A stretch of DNA of 64,000 nucleotides from Planctomycetaceae bacterium (lineage in GTDB: Bacteria > Planctomycetota > Planctomycetia > Pirellulales > Pirellulaceae), in assembly GCA_020638995.1 (NCBI GenBank), contig JACKHM010000001.1, positions 3,162,001-3,226,000 of the forward strand. The letters run 5' to 3'. Positions 19,201-34,200 of this stretch are shown piece after piece (position 1 is the first letter of the stretch; every line of letters starts with the position of its first letter). The notes under the pieces are model-generated. The model was not told the origin of the DNA. It ran no database searches and worked only from the letters and a program-made list of their open reading frames with translations. Made by a program: the position numbers and the translations under genes.

Positions 19201-22200
19201 CTCGACCGTCAACCAGTTGTCGACTTGCAGGCTGCCCGCATCAACGCTCGCCCCCTCGTGATGAACCAAGTTACGAGCCGCACCACTGGCTGACGTCACG
19301 GTAAGCGTTTCGCCGCCATTCTCACCGTCATAGATCAACCGTTCGATGCCGTTTAAATCAATCGGTGTTGTCAAGCGAGTCGTGTCGAACGAACCGCCGT
19401 CAACCGCATCGGGCGTGTAGTTCGCGCCATCAGCGCCGCCGTCGTCTCCGGTGATCGTGACAGTGTCCGCATCACTGCTCGGATTTCCACCGTTAATCGT
19501 GATCGCCGTGTCGGCGAGCGTGTTCAGGTCGATATCAAAGTCGTCGTCGCCAGCCAGGCCGTTCAATTCGACCGATGCCATGGCTCGATACTGAACCGCG
19601 ATCCCGCCATCAATGCTGACCGTAAAGTCCGCGGCGCCATTGCCGACCAAGGTGATGTCATTATCGGCGTTCGTACCGTTGATCACTGATGTAGCACCCG
19701 GTCCGCTGCCGATCAATTCAATGCTTTCGATGTGATCGAAGCTAACTGGTTGGGAACCGGTAACGGCGACGCTACCTTCGTCGATATCCGGGCCAGCCAC
19801 GAAGGTGGCGCTGGCGGCGATGTTCTCGACCTGCAATTTGTCGCCTGTCACGCCGATAGGATCGCGTCCATCGACGAAGATCGGAATTGCACCCGCAGTC
19901 ACTCGGAAGAGGTCACCACCCTGCAAACCGTCCAGCGTCAGTGCTTCCGCGGTAATGTTGATCTGTTGGCCCGTTACCGTCACGCTGCTGTCAGTGGCAA
20001 CGAACGTGTCAGCGGCAGTCGTACCAACAATCGTAATCGTATCTTCGCCAGCAACGCCCGAAACATTGAGAGTATCCGCGCCGAGATTCGAGTAGCTCAC
20101 AACGGGAACGCCGGAATTCATGACCACTTGGCCAGTATCGCCAGTCAACGGCGTGATGACGATCGCATCGTCTGCGCCTGTGGCAAAAACCGTCAAAGCC
20201 GAGTCCCCAGCATCGACGTCGACCGTGGCGATTCCAGTGTAATTTACAACACCCAGCGAGCTTTCCGTGATCGATCGCGATCCCCAATCCAACGACACCG
20301 CCGCACCTTGCCCGTTGAACTTCAGACTATCTCCGTCGGCCGGATCATCGCCGTGTAGATGGAAGATTGCGGAACCCGGCGTCACGTCAAAGGTGTCGTC
20401 GCCATCAAGACTTTCAACCGTAATCGTTTCGAGTCCGGTCAGATCTAGGTCTGCGCGACCGGCGAGGGCGACGCTGGTCGAGGTCACGATAAACCGATCG
20501 TCCAGGTTGGTGCCTCGAGTAATCAGGCTATCGTCGGTCGTCGTCCCCGTGGTCGCTCCGGTCAAAGCGATCGTGTCCCCATCGCCAAGCCCCGTGTAAC
20601 GGATCTCAAGTGAATCCGCCTCTAATGTACCCTCGTCCGAAACGATTCCAGGCGTGTGCTGGAACGTCGAGGCCTGTGTCACCGTCAATGCGTTATCCGC
20701 GTGAAGTTGCAGGGCTTCTGTATTCGCAATGTCAAGGTTGGCGGTCAGCACACCCGTGATCCGACCGGCCCCGACATCGACGCTCGGCATGGCGCCGCTA
20801 CTGGTCAATGTATCCTCGCCGGCCTGGCCGACAAAACGAACGACTTCGCCAGCACCCGCACCCGTGATTTGTACCACCGCTGACAACCCGTTAACCGAAA
20901 CGGTCCCTGCCGACTCTTCGACGCGGACCGTATCGTTGCTTGCGGTACCACGAACCTCGACGGTGTCACTGTCGGCCCCCGCAGACACGTTGACCAGTGC
21001 GAGACTCGTTCCAGTCAGGTCACCGATTGTCACGACATCGGCTCCCGCCTGTGTGTTCAAATCAATTCGACTGACGTTCGCAGTGCTTACGGTATCGCCA
21101 CCGTGTGCAAGATCACCTCGCAATCCGTTCGCGGCCAAGGTGACGTTGTCGATCGACGAGGTAAAGGTCGCTTGCAAGACGTTCGCTCCGCCGCCACCTT
21201 CGACCGTGTCGCTGCCGTCTCCCGCATTCCAGAGGAACGTGTCGTTGTCGTCACCACCAAATAGGAAATCGCTACCAACTCCGCCGGTGATGCTGTCGTT
21301 ACCCGATCCACCTTCGATCCAGTCGCCAATCGGAGTTACGCTATCGGGCGTATTTGATCCCTTGAGAGTGTCATTGCCGGCTTCGCCCAGGATTTTTACA
21401 TGCGCGGCGGTTGTACCCGACGCGTCGACCGAATCGTTACCGGACCCAGCTTTTACGATGTAATGATGACCCGCCGGCGTACCATTCAAGTCCGGTAGTG
21501 CCGTCAGCGTGACCACGTCGTTATCCCCGAAGGTCTCGATATCGACGCGTTCCAATGTCGCGGTGTTCAGCGTTACGGTACCGCCGTTCACGGTAATGCC
21601 GGTCGCCGTGGAGGTTACGGTGTCGACGGCTTCACTTCCCAACAAGGTCAAAACATCAAATCCACCGGTGCCGCCGCTGACCGTAAAAGCAGAGTTGGTG
21701 ATTCCCTGATAGTCGATGTTCACACCGGCGGATGCGAGCGATCCGGTACCGCTGGCAGTTGGCGTCACGACGATCGCGTCGCTGCCGGAAGTGCCCGTTG
21801 CATTCAACGCGTCGTCGCCGCTACCGGAAACGATTACTCGCTTCAAGCTGCTGGCCGCGCCAACTTCGTTGATGTTGATCGTATCGCTGCCGCCATCGTC
21901 GTTAATCGTCAGATCTTCCACGCCGGTCAAGGTTACTGTCCCACCGACGACTCCGGTAACGGTACTCGCCGCTAGATCCAACACCGTGCTCACACCGGTG
22001 CGACCAGTTACGATGACCGCGTCGCCAGCCGTATCACTCGTGCTTGCTTCAACCAACACGCCGCCGGCAAACAGACTGCTCGCCGCTACAGTCGCCAAAT
22101 CGTTGCCATTTAACAGTTGGAGAGTCACGCTACCCAGATCCGACGCGTTGACGCTCACGTGACCGGTACGCTGCACGACGCCGAGTCCGTCGATCGAGAA

Positions 22201-25200
22201 GTCATCGTCACCGTCCGTACCAACATATACAAGACGATCGTCACCGGGATCGGCATCCAAATCTTTTAGGTCGATCGCGCCTGATGACCCAAGACTCACG
22301 TACTCGACCGGCAGCCAGTTGCCGACTTGCAGACTCCCCGCATCGGCGCCAGTGTCTTCTCGATGAGTGATCGTCCGCGACACACCCGCCAACGAGCTGA
22401 CCGTCAGCGTCTCGCCTTGGTTCTCACCATCGACAATCAGGCGTTCGATGTGATCCAAGTTAATCGCTGTCGTGAGACCGCCGATCGCCAGCATGCCGCT
22501 GTCGACCGCGTCCGGTGTGTAGTTCGGTGTGTCAATTCCACTCGTGCCCGTCACCGTCACCGTATCGCCGTTAGTATTCGGATCACCACCATCGATCGTG
22601 ATAGCGACCATCGTGAGACCATTCACGTCCACATCGAAATCGTCGTCGCCGTTCTTGCCCTGTAACAACAGTGTGTCCAGGCCCGTGTAGGTTACGATCA
22701 GGCCGTTGTTGACCTGCACGTCAACCGTCTGAGCTGCCACGCCGACGGCTGTGACGTCGTCATCCGCACCGGTGCCCATCACCGTGACATCCAACCCGTT
22801 CGTCGCGTCGGTGACGTTCAACTTCTCGATGTGATCGAACGACAAAGGCTTGTGGCTGTCGATCACCAGAGAACCTTCATCGTTCTCGGGACCGCCCATG
22901 AACACGGCGCTCGCCGTCGCGTTGACAGTAATTGTGTCGCCAAGCGTACTGATCGGATCGCCGCCGTCGATGGTGATTGGAACCGTGGCCGAAGTCGTCA
23001 CGGTAAACGAGTCGTCGCCCGCTTGGCCGTTGACATGCAAAGCATCACCTGTAGCGAGGTTGGCCAAGGTCAGCGTCTTGCGACCGGTAAGTGCGATCTC
23101 GGTGGCACTGATCTTCGCGAACTCATCGGCACCGGACGTTCCGTTAATCGTCAGCAGGTCGTTGCCCGAGGAAGCACCGACGTCGATCGTCAAGGCTCCC
23201 GTGTTGTTCGTCGTCACCAAGGGCGACAAACCATTGACTTGCACATCCGTCGTGTCGGTGCCCGTCTGAGCAACCACGAAGCCGTCGTCACCCGCCGTGC
23301 CGTTGATATCGATGCCGCCAACGCCATTGTTCACCGTTGCTCGTTCGATACTCGTGAGATGGATCGTGCCCAGACCGGCTCCCGTCACACTCGGCGCGAT
23401 CGTGCCCAGATTCACTTCGACATTCGTCATGCTCGCATCGCCATTCAGCGTCACGCGATCGGCCGACGACAGATTGCCGCCCACTAGATCGATCGTCGCG
23501 ATGCCGTGTCCGGCTGTCACCGTGAAACTGTCATCGCCACCGTCGCCGTTCAGCGTCAAGTGATCGATCGCACCCGACGCATTGACCGGGATACGCGAAC
23601 CGAGATTCAACACCGCGCCACTGGTGACCGTGAACGTATCGTCACCGCTCGTCCCTTGATATACGAAGTCATCGTCGGCTGTTGTGTCAGGATCGCTCAA
23701 CGTGATTGCGCCGCTCACCCCCAGATTCGCGAAGTTCATCGGCATCAGCGAGCCAACTTGCAGGTCGCCGCTGTCGATGGTTGCGCCCGGGGTCAGCGTC
23801 GTGGTCAGCGCGGTCGCAGCTGGAGTTGCCACGGTCAGTGTGATGTCTCCGTCCGCTCCGTCCAGTGTTACATGCGATACAGTTCGCAGTTGCACCACTC
23901 CGAACGAAGCCGATGTCACGTCGGCACTCTCGGAAGTCAGCGGCGAGAAGGTCGAGTTCTCACGCAAGTGAACCGTTGCTGTATCGGCGGAAGCCGGATC
24001 GTCGCCTTGCAGGGTTACAGCGACACCCGTAATCGGTGTGATCGAGAAGTTATCCGTGCCGAAGCGGCCTTCGACGGTCAGTGCAGTGAAGTTGCTGGTC
24101 ACTTCATCGGGATTGAACGTGATGACTGTGCCGTCGTTGATCCATACGCGGCCGATGTTGTCGTCCGACGTGTTGTTCGTGTCGGCAACTTCTGCAATCG
24201 CGATCGTGTCATTGTCATTGGTGCCACGGACGGTGAGCGTGCTGGTGGCCGCCGAAGCGAGGTTCAGCCATTCGAGGTTCGTGAAGCTGATATCGGCCGA
24301 CGTATTACTGAAGCCGTCGATCACACCACTGGTGCTCGTCGCGCCCTGCGTCACACGAACATTAGCACTGGTCGACAGGTTGATCGTATCAGCATCGGTC
24401 GGACCGCCCGCATCAATTGACAGCGGTGTCGTCACGCCAGTCGCTACGTTGATCGTGTCGTCACCTGTGCCGGTCTCGATCGTCAGTTGTTCAGTATTGG
24501 CAGTCGCGTAGCCTACCGCGATCCAGTCTGGTGTGGTCAGATCGATGAGGCTGTTGGTCACGTCGAGCGTATCATCGCCCGCCGTCGTCACGACCTTTAC
24601 CGCATCCGTACCATCCAGCGGATCGACCGAAAACGCGCCGCTGGTCGTCACATCGACCAAGACCGCCGCCCGGTCGCTAACGACCGTAGCTCGTGATGCA
24701 GCCAGCGGCCTGACCGTCATCGTCTCGTCGACGCTCGTCCCCTCGACCGTCACCGCCTGGCTACCGCCGATAATCGCGACGGTCTCGATGCCGCTGTAAG
24801 TCACATCGCTCGCGCCCATCGCGCCGGAATCATCAATCGTCGAGTTACCTAGATCCACCGTCGTCGCGCCGGTGCTGTTAAACGTCAGCACATCGTTGCC
24901 GCTGGCGTCCCCTTCCACCGTCACCGGAATGCTCGCTACCGCGGTCAAAGTAAACGCGTCGTCACCGGTCAAGCCACGAAGCGTGATCGCACCCATGTCC
25001 GAGCCGTCGACATTCACGTGGCCGCCGAGTTGCACGATCCCCGCACTTGTGACGGTGAACGCATCGCCGCCGCTGCTGCCAAGGTGTACCAACCGATCGT
25101 CGCTCGTCGTATCGGCATCTTCCAGATCCACTGAACCCGCTACGCCCAGGCTCACGTATTCCACCGCCAGCCAGTTCCCGACCTGCACCATTCCCTGATC

Positions 25201-28200
25201 CGCCACGGCAGTCGGAGTATGCGTGATCGTACGCGACACACCCGCCGACGATGTCACCGTCAGCGTCTCGTTCTCATCCTCGCCGTCGTAGATCAGACGT
25301 TCCACGTTCTGCAACGTGATCAAGTTCGTGTTGCCCGTTCCCTGACCGTCCAAGCCCGCGATCGTCAACGATCCGCCATCCACGCTCGTGGGCGTGAAGT
25401 TCGCGGTATCCACGCCGCTCGTACCCGTCACCGTCACGGAGTCCGCATCTGTCGAAGGATCACCGCCATCGATCGTAATCGCCACCGCAGACAGACTGTT
25501 CACATCCAAGTCAAAATCGTCATCACCCGCTTTGCCTTGTAGTGTGATCGAGGCGATGTCGGTATAGCTGACAACGAGGCCGTTGTTGACTTGAAGATCA
25601 ACGTCATTCGTGCCTTGGCCGACGGCGGTGAACTGATCGTCGTCACCCGTTCCCATCACGGTGATCGCCAGCGTCGAACCACTATTCGGTCCATCGACCG
25701 TGACCGCTTCAATGTGATCGAAACTGATCGGCTCGTGGCTGTCGATAATGAACTGCCCTTCGTCGCTTTGGGGACCAGGCATGAAGACCGCTGTGGCTGT
25801 CGCGTTGAGCGTGATCGAGTCGCCTGTTCCGATTGGGTCGCCGCCGTCGAGGAAGATGACCGGAGTGTTTGCATCGGGCGTGACTATAAACGTGTCGGCA
25901 CCTGCCGAGCCTTCCACGATCAACGATTCGATGTTTGTCGTGTCGTATGCGACGGCTTTCAGCGATCCTATATTGACGTCGGTCGAATCGATCGTGATCG
26001 TCTCGCCCGCGTTTGTGCCACGGACGGTAAGCGTATCGCTGCCACCTGCGTTGTCACGGATCGTCAACACAGCGCTGCCGGTGGTCGTGACGACCGGAGC
26101 AAGACCATTGGTTTGCACTCTTACGGAGTCGGCGGCCAGCGGTGTCGCAACGAAGGTGTCAGGGCCTGCCGTGCCATCGATGTCGAGCGTGCCGGCAGCA
26201 TGGTCGACCGTGAGCTGTTCGACGCCCGTGTAGTTGACCGCACCGAGCAAGCTCTCGGTAATGGATCCCGCACCTAGATCGAGCACGACCGCCGCGCCTT
26301 GGCCATTGAACGTCAAGCTGTCGCTCGACGAAGCACCGCCCGCGTGAATGTTGAAGACGTTGCCTGCGTTCGGAGTGACGTCGTGTGAATCAACACCATC
26401 CAGCGACTCGATCGTGATCGTCTCAATCGTATCGCTCAAATTCAACGTCGCCCGTCCGTCAATCGCGACACTTGCTGCGGAGATTGTAAACGCATCGTCG
26501 CCGCTTGTGCCGTAAGCGGTCAAGGTATCCGAACCACCCGCTCCGCTCAGCATGATCGTTTCGCTCGAAGCTAGGCCCGTGTAGGTCACGTTCAAGCTGT
26601 TCGCCGTGATCGTTCCTTCGCCGCTGTTCGCGCCCGGCGTGTGTGTGTAGGACGTGCTGCCGCTGATGGTCAGGTTCGTCGTCGTCCCGCCATCCACCAC
26701 GTGAATCGCTTCCGTATCGGTGTAGCCGATCGTGGCCGCCGTGATCCCGTTGATGCTGCCCGTCGCCGTGTCGATCGTCACCGTGGCCGCGTTGCTGGTG
26801 ACTTCCAGATGGTCGTCGCTGCCATCGCCGTCGAAGGTCACGCGATCGGCGGTTGCGTCTGTTTGCAACACGTTGATCGTCGCCGATAGACCCGTCACCG
26901 CGACCGTGCCAGCCACGTCTTGCATCGACACGCGATCCGCGCCGCTCGTGCCGTGAATCGTGACTGCGTCGTCCCCCGTGCCGACCGACAGATTCACCAA
27001 CTGCACTTCGGTTCCGCTCAGGTCGTTGATCGTCACCGTGTCGCCAACGTCCGTGCCGCCACCGGCGTTGACGTTCAAGCGTTCCACGCCCGCCACGCTC
27101 AGCGTGTCCGTGCCGTCGCCGAGTGTCACTCGCGTGCCGCTGGCACCAACCGTCAACGTGTCCGCGCCCGCCGTGTGCGTCGTACTGACGATGTCCGCTC
27201 CCGTCTCGCCTTCGATCACGTCGCTGCCGTCGCCCGTCGTCCAGATGAACGTGTCGCTGTCCGCGCCGCCGAACAGGTTGTCCAGGCCCGTGCCACCGGT
27301 GATTGTGTCGTCACCCGCCTCGCCGTACACCGTGTCCGCGCCCGCACCCGCGCTGATCACGTCATTGCCGCTCCCGCCATAGATCAGATCGGCTTGAGCA
27401 CTGCCCGTCAGCGTGTCGTTACCCAGCCCGCCGTAGAGCGTCGTCGTGCTGGCCACACCCGAGACATTGATCGTGTCATCGTCGTCGCCGCCATCCACGA
27501 TCACCGGGATCGCGATCGCATGGCTCAGAGTCACCGAGTCGTTGCCGCCGAACGTCGTGATGTCCAAGCGATCGATGTTCGCGAAGGTCAGCGTATCCAG
27601 CAGCGTCACGCTCGTCGCCGACGCCGAAGTCACCGTATCGATTCCCGCGCCGCCCACGATTTGCAGGACGTCCGCCGCACCGCTAAACCCGTCCGCCGTC
27701 AGCATGCCGCCGAAGCCCGCGTAGCTCACCACCGTCGTCACGCCCGCTGCCGTGAACACGCCCGAGGTCGCGGTCGTCGCCGTGTAGATCAGCGTGTCGT
27801 TGTTCGCCGTGCCGATGATGTCCAACGTGTCCGCCGCGTTCGCGTTGCCGTTGATCGTCACTCGCGACAGGCTCGTCGAACCTCCCAGGCCCGTCACGTC
27901 GATCTCATCCTTCATCATCGCGCCGTTCGCGTTGACCGTCAGGTCTTCCACGCCCGTTAACGTGATCGTCCCGCCCACAAGGCCCGTCACCGTCCCCGCC
28001 GACAGACTCACCACCAGGTTGTCGTCCGCCGTGTTGTCCCGGCCCGTCAACGTCACGCTGTCGCTGGTCGGGTCGCTGTCGCCACCTTGCACGTTGATTC
28101 CACCCGCGAACAGGCCGCTCGCCGCGATGCTCACCGAGTCGTTCCCCGTCAGCAACTGCAACGTCAACGCGCCGAGGTCCGCCGCGTTCACGCTCACGTG

Positions 28201-31200
28201 ACCCGTCCGCTGCACCACGCCCAAGCCGCTCACGCTGAACGCATCATCGCCACTGGTCCCTTCGTACACCAAGCGGTCATCACCCGGATCGGCATCGCCA
28301 TCCAACAATGTCAACGAGCCCGTCGAACCCAAGCTCACATACTCCACTGCCAGCCAGTTGCCGACTTGCACGCTACCGCTGTCGATCGACGTTCCTTCCC
28401 GATGCGTGAGCGTCCTCGCCGCGCCCGTCGCCGACGTCACCGTCAGCGTCTCGTTCTCATCCTCGCCGTCGTAGATCAGACGTTCCACGTTCTGCAACGT
28501 GATCAAGTTCGTGTTGCCCGTTCCCTGACCGTCCAAGCCCGCGATCGTCAACGATCCGCCATCCACGCTCGTGGGCGTGAAGTTCGCGCCGTCCGCGCCG
28601 CTCGTACCCGTCACCGTCACGGCGTCCGCATCTGTCGAAGGATCACCGCCATCGATCGTAATCGCCACCGCAGACAGACTGTTCACATCCAAGTCAAAAT
28701 CGTCATCACCCGCTTTGCCTTGCAACAACAGTGTGTCCAGGCCCGTGTAGGTTACGATCAGGCCGTTGTTGACCTGCACGTCAACCGTCTGAGCTGCCAC
28801 GCCGACGGCTGTGACGTCGTCATCCGCACCGGTGCCCATCACCGTGACATCCAACCCGTTCGTCGTATCGGTGACGTTCAACTTCTCGATGTGATCGAAC
28901 GACAAAGGCTGGTGGTTGTCGATCACCAGAGAACCTTCATCGTTCTCGGGACCACCCATGAACACGGCGCTCGCCGTCGCGTTCACGGTAATGGTATCGC
29001 CAAGTGTACTGATCGGATCGCCGCCATCGATAAAGACTGGTTCTGCGCCGGGAGTCACGACGAACCTGTCATTGCCCTGATGGCCGTCGATTGTCAAGGC
29101 CGAGATGTTCGCAGATGTGTACGTGATCGCATGGAGTGTGCCGACGGTGACCGAAGTACCCGCGACGTCCACCATGATATCCATATCGTCACCCGCCGTT
29201 CCATGCACGGTCAGAGTGTCGCTGCCTCCTCCCGCAGCACCAACCTTCAACACCCCGACGCCCATCGTGTGAACAACGGGACCGATGGTGTCCGCGACGA
29301 GACGCGTGGTGCTGGACGTCAAAGGTGTTACGTCAAACACATCGTTGCCACTCGTGCCGTCGACGGTCAGAGTACCCGCACCATGATTGACATTCAGGTC
29401 TGACAGGCCGGTGTAGTTGACCGGTCCAAGCGTGCCCTCCACGATGGAACGAGCGCCCAAATCCAGGGTCGTGTCACCCGCCACTCGCTGGAACGTCAGC
29501 GAGTCTGCGTTATCTGGCCCACCGCCATGCACGTTGAACGTCACACCCGCGGCAGGAGTCACCGTCGCCGAGTCGGTTCCTTCGAGCAGGTTCAACGTGA
29601 CCGTTTCCACCGACGTCAGGCCGTAAGTCCGACTGTTGATCGCCAGCGAACTGCTGGTGGCGGTCACCGAATCGTTGTTGTTTGTGCCGGTGACGATCAA
29701 TTCGTCGGTGCCGGTGCCCGTCAGAGTGATCGTGCCGTTGATGTTTTGCCACGCAAGTGGCGTCGTTATGCCGATCGCCAAATCGCCGGTCGTGGCCGAA
29801 ACCGAATTCAACGCAAACGCGCCCGTACCGCTGGCTGACAAGGTGTTCGCACCACCCGCGCCGTCCACGACGAGAGCTTCCGTGTTGTTGATCGTATAAG
29901 TCGTTGTCACACTTGTCGAAGTCACACCCAAAGTGTCAGCCGTCGCGTCATACGCAAAGGCATCCGCGTTGCTTGAACCAACAACCGCCAAGCGGTCATG
30001 TTGCCCCGGCGCATTGGCCGTCGGATCACCCAGGTCGACGCCGATGGTCGAGATGTTCCAGGCGGCAGCGGGTTGTGTCACCGACACGTCATCGGCTCCC
30101 GCGCCGCCATCCAGATTCAACGTGCTCATCGAATCGAATGCGTCAAACGTCACGCGGGCACGGCTGTTTACGTCCACGGTCAGCGTATCCGAATCACTGG
30201 CCACGACGGTGATCGTATCCGTCGAACCGGTTCCGTTGATGGTCAGGCTGTCGGCCATTCCACCGGCATTCGCGTTCAAGCGAATGGCTTCGATGCCGAC
30301 AAACTGTGTCGTATCGCTGCCCAACTGTAACGAGCCCGAATCATTGGTCGTACCAGGAGTGACTGTATAAGCTGCCGCCGTATTCGTGCCGGCGGTAACC
30401 ACCAGCGTATCGCCGGTGGCTGCGTCCTGGCCGTCGATCGTCAATGGCGCCCCGCCCGCACCGGTGATTGTGATCGTGTCATTGCCAACGCCGCCTGCGA
30501 TTACGAGTGACTCTGTATCACCGCTGTCGACCGTGATCGTCTTGTGAGTGCCGACCGTGACCGTGCTCGAACCGCCGCGCACCACCGCGATTGCGTCGGC
30601 TGCTGCCGTTCCGTGGACGGTCACGCCGTCATTACCCATCAGCGGATCGATTGTCAGTGTCGTACTGGTTGTCACGTCAACCAGCGGCTGTCCGGCAACC
30701 ACGACTTGCGCACGGTCGCTTGCCAGCGGTGTGACGTCGAACGTCTCGTCGACATTCGTGCCTTCGACCGTCACGCTCTGGGTGCCGCCGATAATCGCGA
30801 TCGTCTCGATACCGTTGTGGATCACATCGCTAGAGCCATTGGCACCTGCATCATCGATCGTCGAGTTACCCAGGTCCACCATCGTCGCGCCCGTGCCCGT
30901 GAAGTTCACGCGATCGTTGCCACCGGCGTCGCCTGTCACCGTCACCGGGATATCCGCCACAGCTGTCAAGTTGAAGGTGTCGTCACCGGTCTGACCTTCC
31001 AATGTGTAGGCTTCGATGTCGGTCGTGCTGATCGAAATACGGTTGTTCAGCATGACCGTCGTTGTGCCTGCCACGCCGAACGTATCGGCTGCTGGAGTAC
31101 CTTCCACGACCAAACGATCGATACCCGTCTGGCCAGCACCATCAATCATCACACTGCCGCTGGTACCGACGTTGACATACTCGATCGCCAGCCATTGATC

Positions 31201-34200
31201 GACACGGATCGTGCCCGCATCGTCAACGTCGCCCGGCAAGTGGACAATCGTATTGTCAGCCGAACTGCCTGTTACCTTTAGCGTCTCGTCTTCGTCTTCA
31301 CCGTCGTAGATCAGACGTTCGATGCTGTCGAGGTTGATTGCTGTGGTCAGGCCGCCAATCGCCAGGGTTCCGCTGTCGACTGCGTCGGGGGTGAAGTTCG
31401 CGGCGTCGGCGCTGCTGTTTCGTCCGGTAACCGTCACCGTATCGCCGTTAGTATTCGGATCACCACCATCGATCGTGATAGCGACCATCGTGAGACCATT
31501 CACGTCCACATCGAAATCGTCGTCGCCGTTCTTGCCCTGTAACAACAGTGTGTCCAGGCCCGTGTAGGTTACGATCAGGCCGTTGTTGACCTGCACGTCA
31601 ACCGTCTGAGCTGCCACGCCGACGGCTGTGACGTCGTCATCCGCACCGGTGCCCATCACCGAGACATCCAACCCGTTCGTCGCGTCGGTGACGTTCAACT
31701 TCTCGATGTGATCGAACGACAAAGGCTTGTGGCTGTCGATCACCAGAGAACCTTCATCGTTCTCGGGACCGCCCATGAACACGGCGCTCGCCGTCGCGTT
31801 AACCGTAATCGTGTCGCCAAGCGTACTGATCGGATCGCCGCCGTCGATGGTGATTGGAACCGTGGCCGAAGTCGTCACGGTAAACGAGTCGTCGCCCGCT
31901 TGGCCGTTGACATGCAAAGCATCACCTGTAGCGAGGTTGGCCAAGGTCAGCGTCTTGCGACCGGTAAGTGCGATCTCGGTGGCACTGATCTTCGCGAACT
32001 CATCGGCACCGGACGTTCCGTTAATCGTCAGCAGGTCGTTGCCCGAGGAAGCACCGACGTCGATCGTCAAGGCTCCCGTGTTGTTCGTCGTCACCAAGGG
32101 CGACAAACCATTGACTTGCACATCCGTCGTGTCGGTGCCCGTCTGAGCAACCACGAAGCCGTCGTCACCCGCCGTGCCGTTGATATCGATGCCGCCAACG
32201 CCATTGTTCACCGTTGCTCGTTCGATACTCGTGAGATGGATCGTGCCCAGACCGGCTCCCGTCACACTCGGCGCGATCGTGCCCAGATTCACTTCGACAT
32301 TCGTCATGCTCGCATCGCCATTCAGCGTCACGCGATCGGCCGACGACAGATTGCCGCCCACTAGATCGATCGTCGCGATGCCGTGTCCGGCTGTCACCGT
32401 GAAACTGTCATCGCCACCGTCGCCGTTCAGCGTCAAGTGATCGATCGCACCCGACGCATTGACCGGGATACGCGAACCGAGATTCAACACCGCGCCACTG
32501 GTGACCGTGAACGTATCGTCACCGCTCGTCCCTTGATATACGAAGTCATCGTCGGCTGTTGTGTCAGGATCGCTCAACGTGATTGCGCCGCTCACCCCCA
32601 GATTCGCGAAGTTCATCGGCATCAGCGAGCCAACTTGCAGGTCGCCGCTGTCGATGGTTGCGCCCGGGGTCAGCGTCGTGGTCAGCGCGGTCGCAGCTGG
32701 AGTTGCCACGGTCAGTGTGATGTCTCCGTCCGCTCCGTCCAGTGTTACATGCGATACAGTTCGCAGTTGCACCACTCCGAACGAAGCCGATGTCACGTCG
32801 GCACTCTCGGAAGTCAGCGGCGAGAAGGTCGAGTTCTCACGCAAGTGAACCGTTGCTGTATCGGCGGAAGCCGGATCGTCGCCTTGCAGGGTTACAGCGA
32901 CACCCGTAATCGGTGTGATCGAGAAGTTATCCGTGCCGAAGCGGCCTTCGACGGTCAGTGCAGTGAAGTTGCTGGTCACTTCATCGGGATTGAACGTGAT
33001 GACTGTGCCGTCGTTGATCCATACGCGGCCGATGTTGTCGTCCGACGTGTTGTTCGTGTCGGCAACTTCTGCAATCGCGATCGTGTCATTGTCATTGGTG
33101 CCACGGACGGTGAGCGTGCTGGTGGCCGCCGAAGCGAGGTTCAGCCATTCGAGGTTCGTGAAGCTGATATCGGCCGACGTATTACTGAAGCCGTCGATCA
33201 CACCACTGGTGCTCGTCGCGCCCTGCGTCACACGAACATTAGCACTGGTCGACAGGTTGATCGTATCAGCATCGGTCGGACCGCCCGCATCAATTGACAG
33301 CGGTGTCGTCACGCCAGTCGCTACGTTGATCGTGTCGTCACCTGTGCCGGTCTCGATCGTCAGTTGTTCAGTATTGGCAGTCGCGTAGCCTACCGCGATC
33401 CAGTCTGGTGTGGTCAGATCGATGAGGCTGTTGGTCACGTCGAGCGTATCATCGCCCGCCGTCGTCACGACCTTTACCGCATCCGTACCATCCAGCGGAT
33501 CGACCGAAAACGCGCCGCTGGTCGTCACATCGACCAAGACCGCCGCCCGGTCGCTAACGACCGTAGCTCGTGATGCAGCCAGCGGCCTGACCGTCATCGT
33601 CTCGTCGACGCTCGTCCCCTCGACCGTCACCGCCTGGCTGCCGCCGATAATCGCGACGGTCTCGATGCCGCTGTAAGTCACATCGCTCGCGCCCATCGCG
33701 CCGGAATCATCAATCGTCGAGTTACCTAGATCCACCGTCGTCGCGCCGGTGCTGGTGAAGTTCACGCGATCGTTGCTGCCAGTGTCGCCAAAGACTGTGA
33801 TCGGAATCGTCGCCACCGCCGCGAGATTAAAGACAGCGTCCCCAGTCTGGCCGTCCAGCGTGTAGGCTTCAATGTTCGTCGTGCTGATCGAGACGCGATT
33901 ATTCAACGTCACGGTCGCCACGCCAGCCACGCCAAAGGTATCGGCCGCCGGAGCTCCTTCCACCACCAAGCGGTCGGTCGTGGTCTGTCCAGCGCCGTCG
34001 ATCATGACACTGCCAGTCGCCCCGATGCTGACGTATTCGATGGCTAACAACTGATCGACTTGCACGGTCCCCGCTTGGTCCGTCGCGCCTGGCGTGTGAA
34101 CGAACGTGTTATCACCCGCATCCCCAGTGACCATCAGGACTTCATTCTGATCCTCGCCATCGTAGATGAGCCGCTCCACGCCGTTCAGGTCGATTGCCGT

